Shown: positions 1 through 9,001 of the stretch, one piece after another | Numbering within the stretch: position 1 is the stretch's first letter | Layout of the letters: every line of letters begins with the position of its first letter | Program-made: the position numbers and the translations under genes | Notes under the pieces: model-generated | What the model was told of the DNA's origin: nothing | Seen by the model: only the letters and a program-made list of their open reading frames with translations | Database searches by the model: none | Source of the DNA: an uncultured Clostridium sp. | GTDB lineage: Bacteria; Bacillota; Clostridia; TANB77; CAG-508 | Length of the DNA stretch: 64,000 bases | Direction: 5' to 3' | Assembly: GCA_945865665.1 (NCBI GenBank) | Contig: CAMBEE010000006.1 | Coordinates: 1 to 64,000 of the forward strand

Positions 1-126
1 AGAGGCTCAGTTTGGTATTTTAGATTTTCTTTTTAAACGTAATGAACAGGATACATATCAAATATATATATAACCCTTAAGGTGGCAACTTGCATACAAA
101 AATTTTCCAAGGCTGTGAATTGTAAC
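1..126 (+). mobile_element. Right end of a palindromic MITE-like element (truncated by the window start)
   Basis: agaggctcagttt..tattttagattttctttttaaacgtaatgaacaggata... matches the right half of the copies at 44825-45295 and 52045-52508; ends in ggctgtgaattgtaac, the inverted terminal sequence. Confidence 0.85.
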
Positions 127-206
127 AATATAAAAGACGTCTTTTTTCTATTTTAAAAAATCTCTTGATTTAAAATAAAGAATTATAGTATAATAAGAAA
201 AAATCC

Positions 207-770
207 TTGGAGGAAATGAAAATGAAAAGAAATAATGGAATAACAATGGTAGCATTAATTATAACAATAATATTAATATTGATTTTAGCAGGAATACCAA
301 TAGGAGTAGGAAGTAAAGTAATAAAACAATCAGAATTAGAAAATCTGAAAACCAATATGATGTTAATAAAAGTAAAAGGAAAAGAATATGTAGAAAACGC
401 AAACTTTAATTTAGGAACAACATTTGATAAAATAACAGACGAAAATGAAAAAAATAGCAGAATAGAAAAAGCAAAAGAAAAATTAAAGGGAGAAGAAGTT
501 ACAAGTTCAAACGAATTAGACGAAAAAATGGGAATAACAGAATCTCAATTTCAAGAAGATAAATCAAACTTGATTTTTTACTATAAACTATCAACACAAG
601 ACTTAGAAAATATGGGGATTTCAAAAGTGGAGTCTGATTCAAAGAATGGATTTTATATTATCAAATATGATGTAAAAAATGCACAAATAGATATTTACAA
701 CGAAAAAGGTTTTGAAAATCAAGATAAAACATATTACACATTAAATGAAATAGAAAATTTAAAAATATAA
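207..770 (+). CDS. Pilin-like protein with prepilin-type N-terminal hydrophobic helix
   Basis: NNGITMVALIITIILILILAGIPIG N-terminus resembles class III/type IV pilin-like signal regions; ggagg RBS upstream. Confidence 0.55.
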   Translation: MEEMKMKRNNGITMVALIITIILILILAGIPIGVGSKVIKQSELENLKTNMMLIKVKGKEYVENANFNLGTTFDKITDENEKNSRIEKAKEKLKGEEVTSSNELDEKMGITESQFQEDKSNLIFYYKLSTQDLENMGISKVESDSKNGFYIIKYDVKNAQIDIYNEKGFENQDKTYYTLNEIENLKI

Positions 771-849
771 AAACAGAACTAATAAAATATGAATTTTAAG
801 AATACAAAAAATATGTAATAAAAAGAAATTATACAAAGAGGAAAAAGAA

Positions 850-1476
850 ATGAAAGAAAAAGAAGAAGAAAGATTAACAAATTTAAAAGAAATAGAAAAA
901 GAATTACACACAAAAGGATTTAAAAATATATGTGGAATTGATGAAGCGGGAAGAGGACCATTAGCTGGTCCTGTTGTTGTTGCAGGAGTAATAATGCCAG
1001 AAGGATCAATGATAGAGGGAGTTAACGACTCTAAAAAAGTTTCTGAAAAGAAAAGAGAATTATTGTATGATAAAATAATTGAAGAAGCAATTAGTTATTC
1101 TGTAGCTATAATTGGACAAGATGTAATTGATGATATAAATATTTTAAATGCAACAAAAAGTGGAGTTACAAGTGTTGTTAAAGGTTTAGATGTAAGACCA
1201 GACTTGATTATAATAGATGCTCTTCAACATATAGATACAGATGGCGTACCATATGAATCAATAATTAAAGGTGATGCAAAATGCTATTCAATTTCAGCTG
1301 CATCAATCATTGCAAAGGTTACAAGGGATAGAATTATGAGAGAATGGGATAGTGTGTATCCTCAATATGGTTTTGCACAACATAAAGGTTATGGAACAGC
1401 AAAACATATTGCTGCAATTAAGGAGTATGGGTTGTGCCCAATTCATAGGAGAAGTTTTACCGGACATTTTATTTAG
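850..1476 (+). CDS. rnhB: Ribonuclease HII
   Basis: CGIDEAGRGPLAGPVVVAGVIM and DSKKVSEKKRE motifs; C-terminal HKGYGTAKH and HRRSF. Confidence 0.96.
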   Translation: MKEKEEERLTNLKEIEKELHTKGFKNICGIDEAGRGPLAGPVVVAGVIMPEGSMIEGVNDSKKVSEKKRELLYDKIIEEAISYSVAIIGQDVIDDINILNATKSGVTSVVKGLDVRPDLIIIDALQHIDTDGVPYESIIKGDAKCYSISAASIIAKVTRDRIMREWDSVYPQYGFAQHKGYGTAKHIAAIKEYGLCPIHRRSFTGHFI

Positions 1477-1481
1477 TATAA

Positions 1482-1573
1482 TGATTTTTCATAAATATAT
1501 ATGTTTTTAGAAATTCTTATGTTGCTCTTGAACTTAAAAACTTATAAAAACATATATTTATGAAGGAAAATTA
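1482..1573. repeat. Intergenic hairpin containing a core-arm fragment of the palindromic element
   Basis: tcataaatatatatgttttta ... taaaaacatatatttatga inverted arms; ttagaaattcttatgttgc (about 1507-1525) is identical to the core arm of the 13706-14178 element. Confidence 0.5.
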
Positions 1574-1614
1574 ATATTTAAAGAATAGAATATAAGAAGA
1601 AAGGTCGTAAATTT

Positions 1615-2919
1615 ATGAATATTCTAGAAATAATAGAAAAGAAAAGAGAAAAGCAAGAACTAACAAAAGAAGAAATTGAATATTTTGTAAAAGGCTATGT
1701 GGATGGAGAAGTTGCTGACTATCAAGCAGCAGCATTAGTAATGGCAATATTTTTAAATGGAATGACAAAACAAGAGACAACAAATTTAACAATAGCAATG
1801 GCACATTCAGGAGAAATATTAGACCTATCAAAATTAAATAAAACAATAGTTGACAAGCATTCAACAGGAGGAGTAGGAGACAAAGTATCAATATGTTTAT
1901 TACCACTAGTGGCATCACTTGGAGTACCAGTTGCAAAAATGTCTGGAAGAGGACTAGGATTTACAGGTGGAACAGTTGATAAAATGCAGTCAATACCAGG
2001 TTACAAAACAGACATAGATATAAACAATTTTATAAAAAATGTGGAAAACGTTGGTATAAGTATGATTTCACAAACGATGAACTTAGCACCAGCAGATAAA
2101 AAATTGTATGCGTTAAGAGATAGTATAGCATGTGTTGAAAGCATACCACTAATTGCTTCAAGCATAATGAGTAAAAAAATAGCAAGTGGATCAGAAAAAA
2201 TCGTATTAGATGTAACTGTTGGAAAAGGTGCATTTATGAAAAATATGGAAAATGCAGAACTACTCGCAAATGAAATGATAGAAATAGGAAAACTTGCAAA
2301 TAGAGAAACAGTATGTGTTTTAACAAATATGAATGAACCACTTGGGTATGCAGTAGGGAATAATTTGGAAGTAATAGAAGCTATAAAATTTCTAAAAGGG
2401 GATATGCCAGAAGACCTAAAACAAGTAGTATTAGAACTTGGAGCATATATGATAAAACTTGCAGGACTTGGAGAAAGTCTAGAAGAAAATAAAAACAAAA
2501 TGCTAGAAAATATATCAAATGGAAAGGCCTTAAACAAATTTATAGAAATGGTCGAGAACCAAGGAGGAGATAGTTCATATTTAAAAGACACAAATAAATT
2601 TGAAAAAGCAAAAATAATTAAACCAATTATTGCAAAACAGGATGGATATATACAAGAAATAAATGCCGAGGAAGTTGGGAAAGTGGCTTGTGGACTTGGA
2701 GCAGGAAGAGTAAAAAAAGAAGATAGCATTGATTATACTGTAGGAATTATTTTGAATAAGAAAGTTTCTGACAAAGTAACAACAGGAGATATTTTAGGAT
2801 ATATTCACGCAAATAATCAAGAAAAATCTGAAGAAGCGGAAATAGAACTAACAGAAATAATAAAAATAAGTAATAATAAAATTGAAAAAGGGCCAACAAT
2901 TTTTGGTATTTGTAAATAA
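1615..2919 (+). CDS. pdp: Pyrimidine-nucleoside (thymidine) phosphorylase
   Basis: MNILEIIEKKREKQELTKEEIEYFVKGYVDGEVADYQAAALVMAIFLNGM and KHSTGGVGDK signature. Confidence 0.95.
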   Translation: MNILEIIEKKREKQELTKEEIEYFVKGYVDGEVADYQAAALVMAIFLNGMTKQETTNLTIAMAHSGEILDLSKLNKTIVDKHSTGGVGDKVSICLLPLVASLGVPVAKMSGRGLGFTGGTVDKMQSIPGYKTDIDINNFIKNVENVGISMISQTMNLAPADKKLYALRDSIACVESIPLIASSIMSKKIASGSEKIVLDVTVGKGAFMKNMENAELLANEMIEIGKLANRETVCVLTNMNEPLGYAVGNNLEVIEAIKFLKGDMPEDLKQVVLELGAYMIKLAGLGESLEENKNKMLENISNGKALNKFIEMVENQGGDSSYLKDTNKFEKAKIIKPIIAKQDGYIQEINAEEVGKVACGLGAGRVKKEDSIDYTVGIILNKKVSDKVTTGDILGYIHANNQEKSEEAEIELTEIIKISNNKIEKGPTIFGICK

Positions 2920-3073
2920 ATTGTTGAAATTAAATATAATTTAGTGCTATAATGTCTTTATGGAGACGGTTATATTTGAGACATCGGTTCCAAATGAGAC
3001 ATAATTACCCAAAAGGACGTCATCACAAAAAGTACATAAAAACTTTTAAAGACAAAAAAAGGAGTGAAATATC

Positions 3074-3220
3074 ATGAAAAACAATAAAGAGAAAAAAATA
3101 AAAAACAAAGAACAAAAGAAATATGATAAAGGACAAGTATTTGTAAAAATAATGGCAGGAATCCTATCATTATTAATGATTTTATCAGTAGCAGGTTCAT
3201 TAATATTTTCTTTAATTTAA
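3074..3220 (+). CDS. Small single-TM protein (48 aa) upstream of cdaA
   Basis: Hand translation MKNNKEKKIKNKEQKKYDKGQVFVKIMAGILSLLMILSVAGSLIFSLI*; aaaggagtg RBS; below the ORF-track cutoff. Confidence 0.65.
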   Translation: MKNNKEKKIKNKEQKKYDKGQVFVKIMAGILSLLMILSVAGSLIFSLI

Positions 3221-3332
3221 AAATCAACAACATTATTATAGAATAATCAGAAAAATAGTAACAATAAAAAATTAAAACATACATAGTTGAAGCAAAAAAG
3301 AAATAATCTCAAAATTTGAGAGAAGGTGTAAT

Positions 3333-4274
3333 ATGGAAAAAAGTATAAGTAATAGCTGGATAAATTTTTATAATGAAAATATATTAAAAGGATTTCAAAA
3401 CCTTAGTGAAAATCCATTCACATTATTTACAACAATATTGGACATAGTAATAGTTTTATTTCTATTATATTGTTTTGTAAAGATGGTAAAAGGGTCTAGA
3501 GCGTGGCAATTAATAAAAGGAATAGCATTATTAATTATAGCAACATGGCTTAGTGGATTATTGAATTTGAAAATATTAAACTCAATTTTAACAGGAATAA
3601 TGAATTGGGGAGTAATAGCAATAATTGTAATATTCCAACCAGAGTTGAGAAGAGGGTTAGAGCAATTAGGAACAAATAAATTTACAAAGTTTTTTGGGTT
3701 AGATAGTGATGTGGCTACAAAAACAAAAGAAGATATTTATAAAGTTGTTATAGCAGCAACAGAACTTTCGAAAACAAAAACAGGAGCATTAATGGTGCTA
3801 GAAAGAGATATAAATATTCAAGATATAATTGCAACAGGAGTTCCAATGAATTCTGAGGTATCACCACAATTATTGGTAAACATATTTGTACCAAAAACAC
3901 CATTGCATGATGGAGCAGTTGTTATAAGTAATAACAAAATTGCAGCAGCAGCGTGTGTTTTACCACTTGCAGACGACCCAGATATAGCAAAAGAATTGGG
4001 AACAAGACATAGAGCTGCAATCGGAATTTCAAAAGAATCTGACAGCATAGTAGTTGTTGTATCAGAAGAAACAGGTAAAATATCTGTAGCAAAAGATGGA
4101 ACTTTAATTGCTGATGTTAGAGAAGAAGTTTTGAAAAAAATCTTGATTAGTAATGTTGTTACAAAAAGATTTGCACAGAAAAAAACTGTAAAAAATAATA
4201 AATTCGAAAATATAAAAAAGAGATTCATCAGTAAATCGAAATCAGAAAATAAAGAAGAAACAAAAGAAAAATAG
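3333..4274 (+). CDS. cdaA: Diadenylate cyclase (DisA_N domain, CdaA type)
   Basis: N-terminal TM helices, QPELRRGLEQLG, PLHDGAVVI, GTRHRAAIG. Confidence 0.95.
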   Translation: MEKSISNSWINFYNENILKGFQNLSENPFTLFTTILDIVIVLFLLYCFVKMVKGSRAWQLIKGIALLIIATWLSGLLNLKILNSILTGIMNWGVIAIIVIFQPELRRGLEQLGTNKFTKFFGLDSDVATKTKEDIYKVVIAATELSKTKTGALMVLERDINIQDIIATGVPMNSEVSPQLLVNIFVPKTPLHDGAVVISNNKIAAAACVLPLADDPDIAKELGTRHRAAIGISKESDSIVVVVSEETGKISVAKDGTLIADVREEVLKKILISNVVTKRFAQKKTVKNNKFENIKKRFISKSKSENKEETKEK

Positions 4275-4303
4275 AAAAAGTCGCTCACAAGGCGACTTTT
4301 ATA
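4275..4303 (+). terminator. Rho-independent terminator after cdaA
   Basis: aaaagtcgc-tcacaag-gcgactttt hairpin. Confidence 0.85.
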
Positions 4304-4365
4304 AGTAATAAAGAAATTACAATTTCGAAAATAAAAATCCTAAATATAAAAACTCTGGAAATGAA

Positions 4366-5121
4366 ATGGAGAATGAAAAAATGAGAAACATAAAACTAAC
4401 AATAGAATATGACGGAAAAGACTTTAATGGATGGCAGAGACAACCAACAAAACTGAATATTCAGGGAACAATAGAACAAGCAATAAAAATGGTAACAGGG
4501 GAAGATGTAGACTTAACGGCATCAGGAAGAACAGATGCTGGAGTTCATGCATTTGGACAAGTTGCAAACTTTAAAACAAACTCAAATATTCCAATTGAAA
4601 AAATACCAATTGCACTAAATTCAAACTTAAAAAAATCAATAAGAATAATATCAGCAGAAGAAGTCGACGAGAGATTTCATAGTAGATTAACATGCAAACG
4701 TAAGACTTACAGATATGTTATAAATAATTCAGAGTTTTCTTCAGCAATATACAGAAATTTAGAAACGCATATACCACAAAAATTAGATGTTGAGAAAATG
4801 AAAAAAGCAGCAAAATATTTTGAAGGAGAACATGATTTTAAAGCTTTTAAAGCTAGTGGAACAAGTAGCAAAAGCAGTGTTAGAACAATTTACAAAGCGG
4901 AAATCTTAGAAATGCCAAATAACAGAATTTACATTGAATTAACAGGAAATGGATTTTTGTATAATATGGTTAGAATAATTGCCGGTACATTAGTTGATGT
5001 TGGAACTGGAAAAATTAAACCTGAAGATATTGAAAAAATTATAGAGTCTAAAGATAGAAGCTTAGCTGGAAAAACATTGCAACCAAATGGGTTGTATCTA
5101 TTAGAAGTAAATTATGAATAA
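4366..5121 (+). CDS. truA: tRNA pseudouridine synthase A
   Basis: YDGKDFNGWQRQP, ASGRTDAGVHAFGQVANF. Confidence 0.96.
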   Translation: MENEKMRNIKLTIEYDGKDFNGWQRQPTKLNIQGTIEQAIKMVTGEDVDLTASGRTDAGVHAFGQVANFKTNSNIPIEKIPIALNSNLKKSIRIISAEEVDERFHSRLTCKRKTYRYVINNSEFSSAIYRNLETHIPQKLDVEKMKKAAKYFEGEHDFKAFKASGTSSKSSVRTIYKAEILEMPNNRIYIELTGNGFLYNMVRIIAGTLVDVGTGKIKPEDIEKIIESKDRSLAGKTLQPNGLYLLEVNYE

Positions 5122-5193
5122 TAATTAAATTTGTATAAAATAGTAATGTAATTATTAATACAACATTTTCTTCAAAATTAAGATAAAAATATT

Positions 5194-5236
5194 AAAAGAC
5201 TAGAACTAATAATTATAAAAAGTTCTGGTCTTTTAA
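5194..5236. terminator. Bidirectional terminator between truA and the HTH gene
   Basis: aaaagactagaact ... agttctggtctttt inverted repeat between convergent genes. Confidence 0.8.
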
Positions 5237-5469
5237 TCGTCATCTAATTCGTCAAACAATGGACTATCATAAAAGTCCTTTATTTTTATATCAAGTCCCC
5301 TACATATTCTAAGTATAGTCAATGTTTTTGGATTTACAAATTTCTTGTTAACAATTCCTTCAAGTGTTGATTGCGTAATCCCACATATTGTTGATAATTT
5401 GTTTATTGTAATATCTCTTTCATTGCAAAGTTCAACTATGCGATAGCTAACAGCAGAAATTAAAGTCAT
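5233..5469 (-). CDS. Small XRE-family HTH transcriptional regulator
   Basis: ITINKLSTICGITQSTLEGIVNKKFVNPKTLTILRICRGLDI HTH_3 pattern. Confidence 0.8.
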   Translation of the reverse strand: MTLISAVSYRIVELCNERDITINKLSTICGITQSTLEGIVNKKFVNPKTLTILRICRGLDIKIKDFYDSPLFDELDDD

Positions 5470-5595
5470 TTTTTCACCCTCTTATAAAAAGTATAACAAA
5501 AAATTTGATATAAGATTAACTGTTGACAGGTGACAATAAAAAAAGTTATATAGTAAAATATTTGAGAGGAATATAAATGACAAAGGAGAAAGAGG

Positions 5596-7227
5596 ATGAA
5601 AAAATTTAAAATTACAAGAGAAATAAATGAAGAAAATGCTATAACATTAGTTGCTCTAACAGTAACAATTATTATTTTGCTAATATTATCAGGAATAGCA
5701 ATAGCAACATTAGGCGGAAAAAATGGACTATTTACAAAAGTAAAATTAGGAAAAGAAAGATATGCAATATCAGAAGCAAAAGAAAAGTTGGAATTGGAAA
5801 TAACGAATTTGAAAATAGAACAGCAAGGAAAAGGAAAAGAACTTAAAAAAGAAGATTTGCCAAAAATGAATAATGACGAGATAGATGTGCGTGATACAAC
5901 AAATTTTCCAGTAGAAGTAATATATAAAAACTACAAATTTGAAGTAGATAGCAATTTTCAGGTTACATATGTAGGTGAAGCCAACGGTACAGTAATAACC
6001 TACACAACAGAGCCAAAAGAATATACCAATAAAGATAAAATAACTGTAAAAATAAAAATTTCAAATACAGTAGGAATAAAAAAAATAGAATATCCAGATA
6101 AAGGCAATGAATTGGAATGCAATGGAAAGAAAAATATTGCAATAGATTACGATGTTAATAAAAATGGGGTATATGTATTTAAAATCATAGATATAAACAA
6201 TAAAGCAACATTAAAAGAAATAATAATACAGCAATTTGACAAAAATAATCCAATAATTAACAATATAAATATTGAAAATGTAACAATAAGCGAATTAACA
6301 ATAAAAGTAGATGCAAAAGATGAAGAAAGCACGAATGAAAATATAAAAAGTGGAATAGAAAAATATGAATACTATATAAAATCAAATTCAGATAACGAAT
6401 ATAAAAAATATGAATCAAAAGAGAATCAATATACAGTATCAAATTTAAAACCAGATACAGAATATACAATTTATGTAATCGTTTATGATAATGCACAAAA
6501 TAGTGCAAAAACAGAGATAAAAAAGCAACAAACAAAATCAGCTCCAAAAAATATATACATTGATGCTAATAATGGAAATGATACAACAGGAGATGGAACA
6601 CAAAATAACCCATTCAAAACATTAAATAATTTAAATAAAATTATTGTAAATGGATTTACATATAATATATATTTAAATGATGGAAAATATAATTTTGTAG
6701 ATTCTTTATTATCATTAGATGCTAATAAGGACATATCAATAATAGGAAAAGGAAAAAGTACAGAAATTTTTGCATCATCAAAATATAGCTCAATTAAAAA
6801 AGATTATAGTTTAAAGTTTTGTAAATTAATATGGAATGCAAATTTTGTATCAACAAATGTAATTTGCACATATACAAGTTTGGAATTTCATAATGTAGTT
6901 TTTTATAATATGTCATCAAATGCAAATGATTATTTTTTACCTAATGATCATGGACGAGAATATACATATGCAATATATACATTTGACCATTGTACATTGC
7001 CAACATTTTCAGAAAATACATTAAGCATATATCAAGGAGGAAAATTTAATATCAAATATTGCTATGGTGGTTTTGAATCTGGTTGGGCAACAGGTGAAGA
7101 AGATTGGTTAGATAAAACATATAATTGTATAACAAAAAATCCAAAAGTTGATTCTGAATATAGAATAACAGATCCAAACTGTACAAAAGAATATGGTGTA
7201 TATTATGGAGAATATGCCTGGAAATAA
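5596..7227 (+). CDS. Modular pilin-like surface protein: prepilin-type N-terminus, Ig/FN3-like region, C-terminal beta-helix-like domain
   Basis: ENAITLVALTVTIIILLILSGIAIATLGGKNGLF N-terminus; LKPDTEYTIYVIVYDNAQN is FN3-like; IYIDANNGNDTTGDGTQNNPFKTLNN is DUF1565/pectate-lyase-like. Confidence 0.65.
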   Translation: MKKFKITREINEENAITLVALTVTIIILLILSGIAIATLGGKNGLFTKVKLGKERYAISEAKEKLELEITNLKIEQQGKGKELKKEDLPKMNNDEIDVRDTTNFPVEVIYKNYKFEVDSNFQVTYVGEANGTVITYTTEPKEYTNKDKITVKIKISNTVGIKKIEYPDKGNELECNGKKNIAIDYDVNKNGVYVFKIIDINNKATLKEIIIQQFDKNNPIINNINIENVTISELTIKVDAKDEESTNENIKSGIEKYEYYIKSNSDNEYKKYESKENQYTVSNLKPDTEYTIYVIVYDNAQNSAKTEIKKQQTKSAPKNIYIDANNGNDTTGDGTQNNPFKTLNNLNKIIVNGFTYNIYLNDGKYNFVDSLLSLDANKDISIIGKGKSTEIFASSKYSSIKKDYSLKFCKLIWNANFVSTNVICTYTSLEFHNVVFYNMSSNANDYFLPNDHGREYTYAIYTFDHCTLPTFSENTLSIYQGGKFNIKYCYGGFESGWATGEEDWLDKTYNCITKNPKVDSEYRITDPNCTKEYGVYYGEYAWK

Positions 7228-7249
7228 AGTATATCTAAAAGATATGCTT

Positions 7250-7332
7250 TATTTTATTAATATTAGCTAGGATAGCAATATCAACATTAACAGATAAAGG
7301 AATATTTAGAAAGACTAATGAAGCAAAGTAAA
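7250..7332 (+). pseudogene. Remnant of a pilin-like N-terminus
   Basis: attttattaatattagctaggata... translates ILLILARIAISTLTDKGIFRKTNEAK*, parallel to LLILSGIAIATLGGKNGLFTKVKLGK of the preceding gene; no start codon. Confidence 0.65.
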
Positions 7333-7453
7333 AATCAAAAGATATACAAGATATGGATTATGGGAGGAATAAATAGTCCAAAATTTTTACAATTAATTGT
7401 GAAATATACAAAAAAGACAGATTAACTTGTCATATTTTGTCGAAATCTTTTTC

Positions 7454-7483
7454 TTGACAAGTAACATAAAACCATGGTAATAT
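7454..7483 (+). promoter_or_regulatory. Sigma-A-like promoter
   Basis: TTGACA (7454-7459), 18 bp, TAATAT (7478-7483). Confidence 0.6.
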
Positions 7484-7520
7484 ATGACTATGCAATTTAT
7501 TTGACAATTGCATAGTCATA
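7483..7520. promoter_or_regulatory. Perfect 15-bp palindrome overlapping the expected start site (operator-like)
   Basis: tatgactatgcaatt-tatttgac-aattgcatagtcata. Confidence 0.55.
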
Positions 7521-7804
7521 AACTTTTAAAATAATATTGAATTTAAAAAAATTAAATCTAGCAACTTTGGAGGGACAAAAATATTTTAATTAATTTAATC
7601 TAATTTATTATTTCTAAATTTTAAGATTAAAAATTAAGTTTAAAATTTAAATCGAAAATACCCAAAAGTATTGAGAAAATAAGGCAAAAAAGTAGGTGTA
7701 TTTTTTATAGTGCAAATTGTCAAAAAAAATACAAACACAATTAATAAACATTTACCAAATAGTATTGCCAAAAGCAAAAATATTTAGTATAATTAGACCA
7801 ATGG

Positions 7805-8129
7805 ATGTGTATATTTACACAAAATGAGGAGGGTATTATTTTGGCAGAGAAAGAAAATAAAGAAATAAAAAAAGCAGTAAGGGCTTTAGACTTTATAAGT
7901 GCAGACCCAAATAAAAGAGAAAGACACAATTCTATATTAATGGCAGAGATTAATAGAAGAACTAGTGAGCATAATTTTTTTGAAGCCGGAAAAGAAGAAC
8001 GGAGAAATTAAAGGTGCTAAGGAAAAAAGTATTGAAATAGCAAAAGAAATGTTAAAAGAAAGAATGTCAATAGATAAAATAATGAAATTTACAGGATTAA
8101 CAAAAGAAGAAATAGAAAAACTAAAATAA
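7805..8129 (+). pseudogene. C-terminal remnant of an Rpn-family/PD-(D/E)XK nuclease-transposase, frameshifted
   Basis: KKAVRALDFISADPNKRERHNSILMAEINRR...EAGKEE then, in another frame, GEIKGAKEKSIEIAKEMLKERMSIDKIMKFTGLTKEEIEKLK*, the typical Rpn C-terminus; no nuclease core. Confidence 0.7.
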
Positions 8130-8268
8130 TATAAATATACAATAATAAAATAACAAAAAGTAACCAAAACTAACCAAAAGCATAAAATATAGTAAAAAGG
8201 ATTTACAGAATCAACATTTTTTAAACTTTACAATTAACAAAAGAGTTAACGCGAAAGGAGAAAAAGAA

Positions 8269-8842
8269 ATGAACACTTTACTAATATTTTTTGCATTACC
8301 AATAGCAGTAATAATAATATCAATAGCACTACAAAAAATCTTCAAATGTCCATTTTTAGTGGCAGGAATAATATTTGCAATATTTTTAATAGTAACATTT
8401 GTTGTAGGAAACTTAAACCTATTAATAGCAACAATAGCATACACAATACTAGCATTTATAACAGCAGTACTAACAAACATAATTTGTAGAATACTTAGAG
8501 AACTCGATAGTAGAGAAGGAGAAAGAGAAGCTGGTTGTTGCAATAGAAGAAATAGAAATTCAAATAATAACAATAGTGAAACACAATTATTATCAATAAC
8601 GCGGAGGATGTTCAAACAATGATGATGGGAATCTATTAACAATAAGCAGTAATGGAGGTAACGGAGTCGAAAATGATTTACTGACAATTAATACAAGTTA
8701 CCCAAACAATAATAGTAATAATGGAAGCACTTGTAGTTGTAATACATCAAATGACTCAATAGCAGTTAGAGCAAATGTCTTTCCTAATAATAACACAAAT
8801 GGAAGAACAGGAAGCTTTTGTGGATGCTTTAGAAGAAGGTAG
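8269..8842 (+). pseudogene. Small 4-TM membrane protein (DUF2651-like) with Asn/Ser-rich tail, interrupted by a frameshift near 8590-8603
   Basis: Frame 1: MNTLLIFFALPIAVIIISIALQ...NSNNNNSETQLLSI; continuous second frame from 8600: GGCSNNDDGNLLTISSNGGNGVENDLLTINTSYPNNNSNNGSTCSC...GSFCGCFRRR* ending 8842. Confidence 0.6.
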
Positions 8843-9001
8843 AAAATGTCGAATTTTGCGATGAAAAAATGTTGCAAAGTTCGGCTTTTTGTAATATCAT
8901 AAATATACTTTAATTGTATTCAAAAATTTTTTCGTGTTCTAAATCAATGAACAAAAGTCCAGAAATATAACAAAAATAAAGAAGGTGATATTAAATTATA
9001 A

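Noticed and set aside
60-75. atatatatata microsatellites (also 22500-22530, 14395-14420)
   Set aside because: Ordinary AT-rich simple sequence in a low-GC genome.
2001-2729. Long minus-strand ORF (242 aa) opposite pdp
   Set aside because: Antisense shadow of a confidently identified gene; Ser/Phe/Ile-rich composition typical of reverse translation of Lys/Glu-rich AT-rich genes.
8211-8687. Minus-strand ORF 158 aa
   Set aside because: Antisense to the frameshifted membrane-protein gene, whose plus-strand protein makes sense in two frames.
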